From the NCBI RefSeq assembly GCF_000764185.1, contig NZ_JQEC01000002.1, forward strand, positions 372,001-436,000: a stretch of DNA of 64,000 nucleotides. Reading direction: 5' to 3'. Below, one piece after another: positions 19,649 to 28,815 of the stretch. Source of the DNA: Colwellia psychrerythraea. GTDB taxonomy: Bacteria; Pseudomonadota; Gammaproteobacteria; Enterobacterales; Alteromonadaceae. The notes under the pieces are model-generated. The model searched no databases and had not been told where the DNA came from. It saw nothing but the letters and a program-made list of their open reading frames with translations. The translations under genes were made by a program, and so were the position numbers. Numbering within the stretch: position 1 is the stretch's first letter; each line of letters starts with the position of its first letter.

Positions 19649-19706
19649 ATTATTAATTTATATAAATCAGTTCGTTACATAAGGTGGTAGATGTGATTTA
19701 ATTTAC

Positions 19707-19724
19707 CATCCCAGTTTTGGGATG
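19707..19724. promoter_or_regulatory. Upstream activator site 1 (palindrome)
   Basis: CATCCCAGTTTTGGGATG: perfect 7-base arms CATCCCA/TGGGATG around 4 bases, about 60 bases upstream of the sigma-54 promoter. Its partner is centred 33 bp away (about three helical turns), as expected of paired enhancer sites for an NtrC-type dimer. The link to the regulator at 13577-14965 is inferred. Confidence 0.75.
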
Positions 19725-19739
19725 ACTAAAATAAACATT

Positions 19740-19757
19740 CATCCCAGATTAGGGATG
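19740..19757. promoter_or_regulatory. Upstream activator site 2 (palindrome)
   Basis: CATCCCAGATTAGGGATG: six perfect arm bases CATCCC/GGGATG with the same outer sequence as site 1, centred 33 bp further from the sigma-54 promoter. Confidence 0.75.
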
Positions 19758-19864
19758 CAATTTTAAGTACTTGCTCTGGATAAATAATCGGGTTATAGCT
19801 TGAGTTGAAGAATTATTCGCTTGTATATTGCTGTCACTAAAATCATCCCACTGTAGATATTTAA

Positions 19865-20202
19865 ATGAAATTTATTATGATATGACTGACAGCAAGCTTA
19901 GTCTTAATTTCATTTACTTTGAGCGCAAAAAAAACAATAGTGCAGGATATCAGTCACCTAGTTTCTAAAAAATGGTTTGCCCGCTATAAAGATGTCGCCG
20001 GCTTTATTGAACAATCGCCAAAGGTAAAGATTACCGTAAGACCATCACAGGCAGATATAGAAAAACACGCTCAACAAGCTGCCTAATCATTGACTGGCTC
20101 TGATTGTAATATAGGTAGAAAGGAGATGGCAAGATGGATGATAGCCACAGCTGTAATGCCGTTTTTATGACTTTTGGCTTAAATATTCCCGTTAAGCGTT
20201 AA
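19865..20202 (+). pseudogene. Decayed paralogue of the 106-aa secreted protein
   Basis: The sequence aligns along its length with the intact gene at 24086-24406: the DISHLVSK, YKDVA-FIEQSPKV and SLTGSDC-encoding stretches are all recognisable. It is broken by an in-frame TGA at codon 7 (19883-19885), a TAA where the intact gene encodes the residues just before SLTGSDC, and a later shift of frame in the DRDGKMDD region. Even the sequence before the start (TATA-TGCTGTCA) is shared with the intact copy. This is a duplicated gene that has died. Confidence 0.85.
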
Positions 20203-20370
20203 GGAAATGACCCTCGCCTCTTTCTTTATAATTGCTTTCGCCGTTGCTTATACATATTGATGAAAGGCTACCTGATGAGTAAAGAACTGAACCGCGAAAT
20301 AAACTTATCAAATGGTAAATCAAATATTTGTTCCACCATAAGCACTTATAAAATATTTCCCAACTCTCTA

Positions 20371-20406
20371 TAAAAAATACCTGTTTAATATACTTAAACA
20401 GGTATT
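20371..20406 (-). terminator. Terminator after the phosphate-binding-like gene
   Basis: Perfect 13-base stem AATACCTGTTTAA / TTAAACAGGTATT with a 5-base loop, followed on the minus strand by a T run. It lies 24 bases past the stop of the 138-aa gene and ends the porin operon. Confidence 0.85.
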
Positions 20407-20429
20407 CAAAATTGAAAATAAACTCCAAC

Positions 20430-20846
20430 CTAAAAAGTTTTCACAACTTTCACGCTAGCATCAACACTCGCCGCATCAACATAGCCAATAGCTCCAGGGT
20501 TAGCTGCGACAAAGGCAAGTACTGCTGCGTCATTTTCTACTTCGGTAGGTGGTTTTCCTTTTCCTGAAAAGACTCTTTTAGACCAATAAGCTTTAATTTG
20601 ACTCGAGCTTTTGTTAAGTACCTTTTTTTCAAAATCAGCTCGCGCGGCATTACCTGCCTTGGAGTTAACCGGAGTCGCCGAATCGCCCCCGCTAAATTTT
20701 TTCAATTTTCCTAAAAACAATCTAGATATTTCAGTATCAGATATAGCACGGCCATTCGCGATATTGACCACTATAGAAATATCCGCAAAGCAGGAATGTG
20801 AAAGAGTTAAAGACGTTAATAATAGAATACTAATAATAAATTTCAT
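20430..20846 (-). CDS. Small PstS-like substrate-binding protein
   Basis: A 138-aa secreted protein (signal peptide MKFIISILLLTSLTLSHSCFA) resembling one lobe of phosphate-type periplasmic binding proteins: ISRLFLGKLKKFSGG, then PVNSKAGNAARADFEKKVL, and the closing AANPGAIGYVDAA, which is a typical PstS-like motif. It is far shorter than transport PstS (about 320 aa), so it may act as a binding or sensing accessory rather than as part of a full transporter; no pstCAB is present. It starts 8 bases after the porin stop, so the two are co-transcribed. Confidence 0.82.
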   Translation of the reverse strand: MKFIISILLLTSLTLSHSCFADISIVVNIANGRAISDTEISRLFLGKLKKFSGGDSATPVNSKAGNAARADFEKKVLNKSSSQIKAYWSKRVFSGKGKPPTEVENDAAVLAFVAANPGAIGYVDAASVDASVKVVKTF

Positions 20847-20854
20847 AATTCCCC

Positions 20855-21994
20855 CTAAAACACAGTTACAATAGCAGTACGAAATAATCCGGAATCATTA
20901 GTACTATCTAAGTCGTCTGAAAAGCTAGTATATTCAAACTTTATTGCGGCTGAATCGTGAAAATCCCAACGCAAACCCATAGTGTAATAAGACTGCTCTT
21001 CTGTTAATGAATTAGTAAAAATATTAGTACCTGCTATTAAGCCTGCAAGTTGTGGGCTATCCGGCTGAATCCCTGTAGTAAGAGGGTCTTTAGAATCATC
21101 ATCTACACCATACGTTACATGAACCATTATATTATCAAAGCGATACCCAGCCATCACATAATAGCTATCCGCGTCCGCTATTGGGGTACTGTCTAGCGTG
21201 AGTGAAGTATACTCACCGATGAGAACAACATTCTCATAATCAACTTGGAAACCCAGCTCGATAAAATCCCCCGTATCATCTTCGATGACAAAATTACTCG
21301 CCACTTCTGGATAACCAAAAGCTGTCCACCCGGTATACAATGGATTTTCATTTGGATCACCCAAATATATATTCATGTTCGTTTGAATATAACCTGCACG
21401 TAAGGTCAACCATTCTCTATTGATAGTTACCGATAACCCCATTAGATCTTCAAAGGCAGCAGGTGCATCAGCCAGCGCAGCTAAATCGTCGTTGTTAGCG
21501 CCATAAAGCACTTGCACTGTCGTATCAAACTCCCCAAAACTGGTAGAGTAAATAGCTCCTAAGCCATCAAAGCTATCAAATGGTACACTATAGACACCTT
21601 CTGGTGGCGTAATCCAAGGGTAAGCGTACGATACATCTATAAAGTCCGAATACATATAAAATGGAACTCGCTGCCGGCCAACCAAAAGCCTCAATTCGTC
21701 TGTGGCATCATAACTGACATATGCCCATTCAAACTCTGGACTCCATTCATTACTGCCTCGAGAGATAATTTGTGCTGTAACTCCTAAGCCATCACCAAGT
21801 TCACTTGTTGCCTGCAAAGCAAAAAGGGAACCGTTTTTAAAGTCAAATTTATCATCAAATCCATAGAGAGTTTCATCACTTGAGGTTGTAGCCCCCGCGA
21901 CAATATTAGCAAAGCCATTAAATACTATTTCAGCCTGAACACTACTTACAACTAAAGCACTAAATAAGCTTAGAATTTTTATCTTGTGTTTCAT
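20855..21994 (-). CDS. Outer-membrane porin
   Basis: A 379-aa outer-membrane beta-barrel: signal peptide (IKILSLFSALVVSSVQA), many alternating aromatic/polar strands (LTLRAGYIQTNM, YYVMAGYRFDNIMVHVTYG) and a C-terminal Phe (AIVTVF) needed for BAM recognition. The LRLLVGRQRVPFYMYSDF segment is like the constriction region of general porins. Substrate is unknown; the downstream phosphate-binding-like protein suggests an anion. It lies 48 bases downstream of a chemoreceptor gene on the same strand. Confidence 0.88.
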   Translation of the reverse strand: MKHKIKILSLFSALVVSSVQAEIVFNGFANIVAGATTSSDETLYGFDDKFDFKNGSLFALQATSELGDGLGVTAQIISRGSNEWSPEFEWAYVSYDATDELRLLVGRQRVPFYMYSDFIDVSYAYPWITPPEGVYSVPFDSFDGLGAIYSTSFGEFDTTVQVLYGANNDDLAALADAPAAFEDLMGLSVTINREWLTLRAGYIQTNMNIYLGDPNENPLYTGWTAFGYPEVASNFVIEDDTGDFIELGFQVDYENVVLIGEYTSLTLDSTPIADADSYYVMAGYRFDNIMVHVTYGVDDDSKDPLTTGIQPDSPQLAGLIAGTNIFTNSLTEEQSYYTMGLRWDFHDSAAIKFEYTSFSDDLDSTNDSGLFRTAIVTVF

Positions 21995-22042
21995 GTTATC
22001 CCACCATTAATTTTGATTGAATTATATAAACTAGTTTAAATA

Positions 22043-23662
22043 TTAGACTTTAAATTGACGAGCGACCTCTTCTAGCTCCGATGATAACTCGGCTAGTTTA
22101 TTACTTACTTGCGCTATTTCAGTAGACACTGCAGAAGCTTCATCAGCACAGCTTTGAATGTCTTCTACATGCCCAACCATTAATCCTGACACTTGATGCT
22201 GCTCCTCTGTAGCTACTGCTATTGCGCCATTCATGTCCATTATGGTATTAACCGTCTCCGTGATAGAAACCAAGCTTTCTCCCGCAACATTAGCGCTTTT
22301 AACGCTGGCTTCGACACTAGCTTGAGAACTCTCCATCATTGTTACAGCTTTACTCGCAGCCCCTTGTAATTGCTCCAACATTTGGTTGATTTGCTCAGTA
22401 GACTCTTGGGTTCGGGAGGCAAGATTTCTCACCTCGTCAGCAACAACTGCAAATCCACGACCTTGCTCTCCAGCTCTGGCAGCCTCTATAGCAGCATTAA
22501 GTGCTAAAAGATTTGTTTGCTCTGCAATACCTCTGATCACTTCAAGTACAACATTTACTTTATTGGTATCTTCTTGGAGTTGTAAAATAGTCTCAGCTGA
22601 TTGAGTCACACTATCCGCAAGCTCTTTAATTCCACTTACGGTATTCTCAACAACCTGCTTGCCTTTATTGGCTTCTTCACTAGCATTTCTAGCCGATCCC
22701 GCTGCTTCCGCTGCATTAGTTGTAATATCTCCGACACTTAGGCTCATTTCTTCAACAGACTGCCTTGATTGTAAAACACTGTCAGATTGACGTTGAAATG
22801 TGTCGATTGTTTGTTCAGATAAACGCTGGATAGTTTGAGAGTTTTCAGCCAAAGGTAGAGCGGTATCAACAACCTTCTTTATAACCCCTTGTAATTTTTC
22901 TACAAAGCTATTGAACCAAAAAACCAAGTCGCCTATTTCATCTGTACTGTTTGTCGATAGCCTAACGGTTAAATCGCCATTTTCTTGAGCAATGTCTTGC
23001 AGCGAGTCGATAACACCTTTCAAATTAGACCTAATAGCTCGCGCAATAGGAATTGCCACAGCAAATAGCAAGATAATAGTGATAGTTCCAACAAGGAGAC
23101 CGGTAGATGACGTTGACTCAGCTTGTTCTGACATTGATTCAAAAGAAGCGGTAAAAGAGGCATAACGTTGGGATTGAAACTTGTTCAAGTCGTTCTGAAT
23201 AAGCTTCAATTGCTCAGACATTCCTTTACTGCGCTGTCCTAATGTGGAAAAGTCAGCAGTACCTTCAACCATCTCTTTAGATAATGAATATGCTTCATTG
23301 AAATACCTATCAAATTCAATCAAAATCTGACGTAAAAAATCGGCACTTTCATCATCAATAGGTATCGTTGCGTTGATTTTATCTTTAATTTCTTGGGAAA
23401 AACCTGTTGCATCATCAAGTAATTCGATTTCTCCCATTGTGGCTGCATTACCCAATGTTTCCTTAATTTTGTCCAGTCTAACTAAGCTATATTCTGAGGT
23501 TTGTAATAGTTGATATTCAACTCTATAAGCCCTGTCAACTTGATCTACAATTGTTGACATTGCTATAAGGCTCATCATTAAGTAGATACAAAAACCTAGC
23601 GCTCCAACTGTAGGGATCAGTAAAATCTTAAATTCTATAGAAAGTGATTTAAAAGCATTCAT
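22043..23662 (-). CDS. Methyl-accepting chemotaxis protein
   Basis: A 539-aa chemoreceptor: TM1 (residues about 13-35), a periplasmic four-helix-type domain of about 150 residues, TM2 (about 190-210), HAMP, and a cytoplasmic signalling domain with the invariant hairpin tip [20 protein letters not shown]. There is no CheR/CheB-tethering pentapeptide at the end (it ends EEVARQFKV). Its position just upstream of the porin and binding-protein genes suggests that all three respond to the same nutrient, but this is inference. Confidence 0.95.
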   Translation of the reverse strand: MNAFKSLSIEFKILLIPTVGALGFCIYLMMSLIAMSTIVDQVDRAYRVEYQLLQTSEYSLVRLDKIKETLGNAATMGEIELLDDATGFSQEIKDKINATIPIDDESADFLRQILIEFDRYFNEAYSLSKEMVEGTADFSTLGQRSKGMSEQLKLIQNDLNKFQSQRYASFTASFESMSEQAESTSSTGLLVGTITIILLFAVAIPIARAIRSNLKGVIDSLQDIAQENGDLTVRLSTNSTDEIGDLVFWFNSFVEKLQGVIKKVVDTALPLAENSQTIQRLSEQTIDTFQRQSDSVLQSRQSVEEMSLSVGDITTNAAEAAGSARNASEEANKGKQVVENTVSGIKELADSVTQSAETILQLQEDTNKVNVVLEVIRGIAEQTNLLALNAAIEAARAGEQGRGFAVVADEVRNLASRTQESTEQINQMLEQLQGAASKAVTMMESSQASVEASVKSANVAGESLVSITETVNTIMDMNGAIAVATEEQHQVSGLMVGHVEDIQSCADEASAVSTEIAQVSNKLAELSSELEEVARQFKV

Positions 23663-24085
23663 AAAGAAATATATCTCATTATTACTGTCCTAATTGGACC
23701 AAGACTAAACTGAGTTTAGGAAAAATTAGAATATTTCACAACTTACTGAGATGGTTATTCTTTGTTCTGTAAAACAATAAACAGCGATAAAATAGAGCGA
23801 TAATGAACTTATTTTTTTGGACACCTAAACGACATAAAAAACTAGAGGTATTTCAGTTTGTTGGTGAAAAATTGTTGCGTGAATAATAGGCTATTTAAAA
23901 GCACCTATGAACCTCGCAAGTTGATAATACAGGTGTTTGAAAGAAATGTTTTTAAATGGGGTGAGTAGCTCACTACTAACGACAAACTAGCGAAAGGCTA
24001 CTGAATAGAAAAATTTATTACCATAAAAATAGATAAAATAGAGTGTATACTGCTGTCATTATAATTATCAGCTAGTAGAGAAAAA
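23663..24085. other. Intergenic gap, no gene seen
   Basis: This 423-base AT-rich gap between the divergent chemoreceptor gene and the small secreted-protein gene has no convincing frame. It must hold the promoters of both. I see no clear hairpin or repeat beyond the leader (about 24045-24085) shared with the pseudogene at 19865. Confidence 0.5.
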
Positions 24086-24406
24086 ATGAAGTTTCTTATG
24101 ATATTACTAGCGGTAAGCTCAGCCTTAACCTCATTTGTATTAAGCGCAAAGAGCCCAAAGCCGCAGGATATTAGCCACTTAGTTTCTAAAGAAGAGTTTG
24201 CAAGCTATAAAGATGTCGCCGATTTTATTGAACAATCACCAAAGGTAACTATTACAGTTACCCCATCGAAGACAGATATAGATAAATATGGTCAACAAGT
24301 TGCCAAATCATTGACCGGCTCGGATTGTGATAGAGATGGCAAGATGGACGATAACCCAACCTGTAATGCTGTTTTCTATAAGCTTTGGCTGAAATACTCT
24401 CGCTAA
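24086..24406 (+). CDS. Small secreted protein, 106 aa
   Basis: A 106-aa protein of unknown function with a signal peptide (MKFLMILLAVSSALTSFVLSA). The mature part contains a lysine-rich start, DVADFIEQSPKVTITVTPSK and a C-terminal SDCDRDGKMDDNPTCN, a short Asp-rich loop bounded by two cysteines that could bind calcium (dockerin-like DxDxDxxxD spacing is only partial). A dead paralogue sits 4 kb away at 19865-20202, showing that this gene was duplicated locally. Confidence 0.8.
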   Translation: MKFLMILLAVSSALTSFVLSAKSPKPQDISHLVSKEEFASYKDVADFIEQSPKVTITVTPSKTDIDKYGQQVAKSLTGSDCDRDGKMDDNPTCNAVFYKLWLKYSR

Positions 24407-24413
24407 TGACCAG

Positions 24414-25793
24414 TTAATTTGTCGCCTTTAAAAACCTACTCATCTCCATAAGCATCTCTTTATAATACGGATTATAAGTTAATCTTTGCATAGGTACATT
24501 GCGGTTAAGATTCGCTTCTGTCACTTCCCCTTTAATAACTTGTTTATTATTTTTACAGGCTTGATAACTAGCAGGCTCATTAATGTAATGGCCGCAATTT
24601 CTATATTGCCCTTTAATACCATAATGTGGATTATCAGGAGAATTAGTGGTGGCAATGTGAGCCACATCAAAAATGTCACTGCATAAACTTTCAGCTGAGC
24701 ATTCAGGCACAATAACCTTCATCACATTAGTTAGCTTCGTCGGCAGTTTACTGTTATCGCCATAATAAATCAGCACACTTTTTTTCATCTGTTTTAGAGG
24801 TGATTCTAGCTGCCATTCCAGTAACAATTGTAAAGTATGTTCCGTATCAATGGTTTGGTCATGTTCACTAGCAACAACAAATAACGGAATGTTATGCAGT
24901 TGTCGACTGGCTGATACTTCCTTACCAACAACAAGTCTCATTATTGCATCGACTTGCGCTGCTGCGTTATAGGGGAATGATTCATATTTGGCAAAATCTA
25001 TATCGGCGTCTAAATCAATCCAATCAACAAAAGGTATTACATCAATATACTTAGCCAACCAAGCTAAATCATTTTTTGCCTTAGAGGCGGGCGACCACAT
25101 AAATAGCCCTTTAATTTTTTCATCCACCTGTTTTTGTTGCATTAAATAATCAAAAATAAGAGCGCCGCCAGTCGATAATCCGCCGAGGTAGACTTGTTGA
25201 TAGTCATTTAGCGTATCTTCAATAGCAAATTTTGCTGCTTGTTGCCACTCACTATACTCAACATTTAACAACTCTGAAGGCGCTATTGCATGTCCTGGTA
25301 ACAATAAAGTTCGGACCGTAAAACCTTGTTGGAAAAAAAACTGGCTAAGGTCATGAAAAGAAAACGGCGAATCCGTTAAGCCATGAATAAGTATAATTGC
25401 CTTGTCATTATTATTTTGGGCAAGCTCAAATGGAGCCACCAACTGGCTTATGTTCGGCGTGTTTGACCATTGATTTTTTATCGCCAGTTGTTGATAGGTA
25501 TCCGTAACAATAGGACAAGGCATAGCAGCTCTTGGATTTTTAGTAACAATTTCCTGATAGGTTTCTACAAGGTATTGCTGAAAACTCGACAATTTTTCAA
25601 AGTTAACATTGCTCGCTGAGCCATTTACTACTTCATTGGCTATTTCCTTAGAAAATCGATACTTGCCAGATTCAATTAGGGATACATAGTCATTCTGAAT
25701 TGTCAGGCAGTCTTCTCGCCATTGAGCAAAGGACAAGGAACTTACCAAACATAGTAATAACAGCGCGTACTTATTGAGGTTTTTCATTATCAT
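24414..25793 (-). CDS. Exported alpha/beta hydrolase (lipase/esterase-like)
   Basis: A 459-aa exported hydrolase with signal peptide (YALLLLCLVSSLSFA). The oxyanion segment AIILIHGLTDSPFSFHDL and the nucleophile elbow LGGLSTGGALIF (Ser in GLSTG) mark a carboxylesterase/monoglyceride-lipase-like fold; ASEHDQTID supplies a likely acid and the late NCGHYIN a candidate His. A 110-residue N-terminal extension precedes the core. The start follows an AGGAATG-type site on the minus strand. Substrate is unknown. It converges on the small secreted-protein gene. Confidence 0.83.
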   Translation of the reverse strand: MIMKNLNKYALLLLCLVSSLSFAQWREDCLTIQNDYVSLIESGKYRFSKEIANEVVNGSASNVNFEKLSSFQQYLVETYQEIVTKNPRAAMPCPIVTDTYQQLAIKNQWSNTPNISQLVAPFELAQNNNDKAIILIHGLTDSPFSFHDLSQFFFQQGFTVRTLLLPGHAIAPSELLNVEYSEWQQAAKFAIEDTLNDYQQVYLGGLSTGGALIFDYLMQQKQVDEKIKGLFMWSPASKAKNDLAWLAKYIDVIPFVDWIDLDADIDFAKYESFPYNAAAQVDAIMRLVVGKEVSASRQLHNIPLFVVASEHDQTIDTEHTLQLLLEWQLESPLKQMKKSVLIYYGDNSKLPTKLTNVMKVIVPECSAESLCSDIFDVAHIATTNSPDNPHYGIKGQYRNCGHYINEPASYQACKNNKQVIKGEVTEANLNRNVPMQRLTYNPYYKEMLMEMSRFLKATN

Positions 25794-25847
25794 TCCTAAT
25801 TCATTTGCTGAGCAGTTAACTCATTGAGCTTAAATATATAGTACTCA

Positions 25848-25886
25848 AAAAAATAACGCCTTTGAAACAATTTGCTTCAAAGGCGT
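25848..25886 (-). terminator. Terminator after pyrE
   Basis: Perfect 11-base stem ACGCCTTTGAA / TTCAAAGGCGT with a 9-base loop; read on the minus strand it is followed by a T-rich tract. It lies about 40 bases past the pyrE stop. Confidence 0.9.
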
Positions 25887-25927
25887 CAAATAATACTAAT
25901 TTTAATTAACTAATAGCTACTAACGTT

Positions 25928-26593
25928 TTAAATACCGTAATCTAAACGATATTTTTTAATGCTTGCTAAGTTTTCTGCTAGTCCTGAATTCTCAGTACCT
26001 TGCGCTTTTAGCTTATCTTCTAGATATGTAACTACATCTCCTAAAGTAACGATTGCCGCAACTTGGGTACCAAAATCACGTTCAACTTCTTGAATTGCTG
26101 ATAACTCACCCCGGCCTTTTTCTTGGCGATCAAGGGCAATCAACACACCAGAAAGCTGTGCGCCGTGTGCTTTAATGATTTCCATTGATTCACGAATAGC
26201 TGTACCTGCAGTGATAACATCATCAACCAACATGATTTTACCTTCAAGATCAGCGCCTACTAATGAGCCACCTTCGCCGTGAGTTTTGGCTTCTTTACGG
26301 TTAAAGCAATAAGGTACATCTAGATTATGGTGATCGTACAGAGCAACTGTCGTTGTCGTTGCAATAGGAATGCCTTTATAAGCAGGACCAAACACTAAAT
26401 CAAAATCAATTTTTGCATCCACTAGAGTAGCTGCGTAAAAACGACCTAAACGCGCTAAATCTCCACCGGTTTTGAACATACCCGCATTAAAAAAGTAAGG
26501 GCTAACTCGGCCTGACTTTAAAGTGAACTCACCGAAACGTAAAACCTGCTTCTCTATAGCAAATTCAATAAACTCGCGTTGATAATCTTTCAT
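25928..26593 (-). CDS. pyrE: Orotate phosphoribosyltransferase
   Basis: Cytosolic enzyme joining orotate and PRPP to give OMP in pyrimidine synthesis. The 221 aa are slightly longer than the 213 of E. coli. The PRPP loop [16 protein letters not shown] and the flexible loop with [14 protein letters not shown] are standard. It is 33 bases downstream of rph on the same strand, the conserved rph-pyrE arrangement of gammaproteobacteria. Confidence 0.97.
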   Translation of the reverse strand: MKDYQREFIEFAIEKQVLRFGEFTLKSGRVSPYFFNAGMFKTGGDLARLGRFYAATLVDAKIDFDLVFGPAYKGIPIATTTTVALYDHHNLDVPYCFNRKEAKTHGEGGSLVGADLEGKIMLVDDVITAGTAIRESMEIIKAHGAQLSGVLIALDRQEKGRGELSAIQEVERDFGTQVAAIVTLGDVVTYLEDKLKAQGTENSGLAENLASIKKYRLDYGI

Positions 26594-26626
26594 GGTTATT
26601 TTCCTGTTTGCTTAACTGAACGTAGC

Positions 26627-27340
26627 TTAGCTTAATGCTGCTTTTTGTAGGTCGAATAATTCATTAATGCCATTTTTAGCTAATTCAAGCATGGCTTGCA
26701 TTTCTTCAAAGCTAAATGGTTCTTCTTCTGCAGTACCTTGTACTTCAATCAGTTTACCAGTATCTGTCATCACAACATTCATATCAGTATCTGCCGCAGA
26801 ATCTTCTGGGTAATCTAAATCAGCAACGGCTTCGCCTTTATATATACCAACAGAAACCGCAGCAATCATATGTTTTAGTGGGTTAGTTTTAATAATATCT
26901 TTAGCACGCATATAGTTAAGCGCATCAACAAGGGCAACACAAGCACCAGTAATAGCAGCAGTACGTGTACCGCCATCAGCTTGAATAACATCACAATCAA
27001 CTGAGATAGTATTTTCACCTAAGGCTTTTAAATCAACTGCGGCACGTAGTGCGCGAGCAATCAAGCGAGAAATCTCTAAAGTACGGCCACTTTGTTTGCC
27101 TGAAGCGGCTTCACGACGCATACGTGTATGAGTAGAACGAGGTAACATACCGTATTCAGCAGTAACCCAACCTTTACCTTGGCCTTTTAAGAAGCGTGGT
27201 ACACCTACTTCAACTGACGCAGTACAAATCACTTTAGTATCGCCAAACTCAATAAGTACAGAGCCTTCAGCATGAGTAGTAAATTGACGGGTAATTGTTA
27301 CGGGGCGAATTTGCCCTAATGTTCTGCCGCTTGGACGCAT
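26627..27340 (-). CDS. rph: Ribonuclease PH
   Basis: Phosphate-dependent 3'-5' exoribonuclease that trims tRNA precursors. Length 237 aa, as in E. coli. The N-terminal [14 protein letters not shown], the central [16 protein letters not shown] and the phosphate-site [14 protein letters not shown] are all family signatures, and the C-terminus is complete (unlike the frameshifted rph of E. coli K-12). It is upstream of pyrE in the same operon. Confidence 0.97.
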   Translation of the reverse strand: MRPSGRTLGQIRPVTITRQFTTHAEGSVLIEFGDTKVICTASVEVGVPRFLKGQGKGWVTAEYGMLPRSTHTRMRREAASGKQSGRTLEISRLIARALRAAVDLKALGENTISVDCDVIQADGGTRTAAITGACVALVDALNYMRAKDIIKTNPLKHMIAAVSVGIYKGEAVADLDYPEDSAADTDMNVVMTDTGKLIEVQGTAEEEPFSFEEMQAMLELAKNGINELFDLQKAALS

Positions 27341-27526
27341 GATGTGTTCCTTTATGATAATTTAATTGCGGCTATTATAATGCTTATACCCGTTACCAAT
27401 CAAGATGTGACACTTTGAATGCTATATTTTAAAGTAACATGGCTATATCAGACTTTTTTGAAATATAGTTCAACAAAGCAGGGTCATGTAAATTGTCCCA
27501 AGTAACAAAAAGCATTTGAGAGCACC

Positions 27527-28078
27527 ATGAAGATAATCACCACATTAGTGATCAGTTTAAGCTTATTTATATCTAATATCACAATAGCGAATACATCATC
27601 AACTGTGATTAACGCTGACTTACCCGCATACAGCAAAGTATACGATGATCAACGCGACCCATTTAAAGATGCCACCGCTGCACTGACCTTAGCGCAAGAG
27701 ACTAATCGACAGGTATTAATTGAAATTGGCGGCAACTGGTGTACTTGGTGCCATAAAATGGATAACTTCCTTGCTAAAAATCCTGAAGTATATAAAGCGC
27801 TGCATAGCCAATATGTACTGTTGAAAATTAATGTCAGTGACAATAATGAAAATAATGACTTTATGAAATCGTTACCGCCAGTATTGGGATACCCGCATAT
27901 GTATGTTTCAACGGCGCAAGGCAAAATGATTTTATCGAAAGATACCGCAGAACTTCTTGACGATAATAATTACTCAAAATCGCAATGGTTAAGTTTTCTC
28001 ACCCTGTGGTCGGTAGAAAATAGCTCTGTCAGTGCCAAAGCCACCACTAAAACCAACATCCAACATTCTGGGGAATAA
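27527..28078 (+). CDS. Exported thioredoxin-like protein
   Basis: A 183-aa protein with signal peptide (MKIITTLVISLSLFISNITIA) and a thioredoxin fold whose active site is GGNWCTWCHKMDNFL (Cys-Thr-Trp-Cys), the form found in DUF255/thioredoxin-7 proteins. It probably handles disulfides in the periplasm. It lies 5 bases before a Tat-exported subunit and an FAD oxidoreductase gene, which suggests that it helps assemble or protect that enzyme. Confidence 0.87.
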   Translation: MKIITTLVISLSLFISNITIANTSSTVINADLPAYSKVYDDQRDPFKDATAALTLAQETNRQVLIEIGGNWCTWCHKMDNFLAKNPEVYKALHSQYVLLKINVSDNNENNDFMKSLPPVLGYPHMYVSTAQGKMILSKDTAELLDDNNYSKSQWLSFLTLWSVENSSVSAKATTKTNIQHSGE

Positions 28079-28083
28079 TCAAC

Positions 28084-28815
28084 TTGCCAACGCTAACTTC
28101 TTTTTTTGATAAAAATTATCAGACACCTGAATTTATCAAAAAGAAACAAACCCAGCAAAATAGACGTCATTTCCTTAAATCAGCCGCAGGTATGGGAGCA
28201 TTAGCTAGCTTACCCGTATTTAGTATTAGCGCTAAAACTCAAGATTTACTTGATGAATCTATTAAAAAATTAATTAAAACAGATCCCTGGTTAACTTTGG
28301 ATGCCACGCTAAATCATTTATTGCCCAGTTCAAAAACAGGCCCTAGCGCAAAGGAAATTAAGGCTACAACTTATTTATATCAAGTAATGACAGAACAGCC
28401 GACAGAGCAAGATGAAAAAGACTTTATTCTCAAAGGTGTCGGTTGGTTAAATAGTTATGCCCATAGTGAAAAATCAGCAAGTTTTTCCCTATTAAATTTT
28501 ACCGATAAAGAGCAGTTACTGCGCGGAATCAGCCAGTCAAGCGCAGGACAAAATTGGTTAAACACTTTACTCGGTTATATTTTCCAAGCGATGTTAGCTC
28601 CACCAAGTTATGGCGGCAATCCTAACGGTATTGGTTATCAATGGTTAGAACATCAAGCCGGTTTTCCACTCCCCGAAAAAGGCCAACGCTACTTTGAATT
28701 ACCGACCAGAGCCCGTATTAATTTACTCGGTCAAGTTGACCATACTAATAGACCTGCAGATAAACATCTGGCAAATAGTCGTAAAAAATCCCATCAAGGA
28801 ACCCGCAAAGCATGA
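28084..28815 (+). CDS. Gluconate 2-dehydrogenase subunit 3-like Tat protein
   Basis: A 243-aa protein with a twin-arginine signal NRRHFLKSAAGMGALASLP near residue 27, so it is exported folded. The remainder matches the small-subunit style of gluconate-type dehydrogenases (subunit 3): LDATLNHLLPSSKTGPSA, then AMLAPPSYGGNPNGIGYQW. The start is TTG with GGGGAA eight bases before it; a later ATG would remove the Tat signal. The stop overlaps the GMC gene start by four bases, so the large flavin subunit probably exports with it. Confidence 0.85.
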   Translation: MPTLTSFFDKNYQTPEFIKKKQTQQNRRHFLKSAAGMGALASLPVFSISAKTQDLLDESIKKLIKTDPWLTLDATLNHLLPSSKTGPSAKEIKATTYLYQVMTEQPTEQDEKDFILKGVGWLNSYAHSEKSASFSLLNFTDKEQLLRGISQSSAGQNWLNTLLGYIFQAMLAPPSYGGNPNGIGYQWLEHQAGFPLPEKGQRYFELPTRARINLLGQVDHTNRPADKHLANSRKKSHQGTRKA

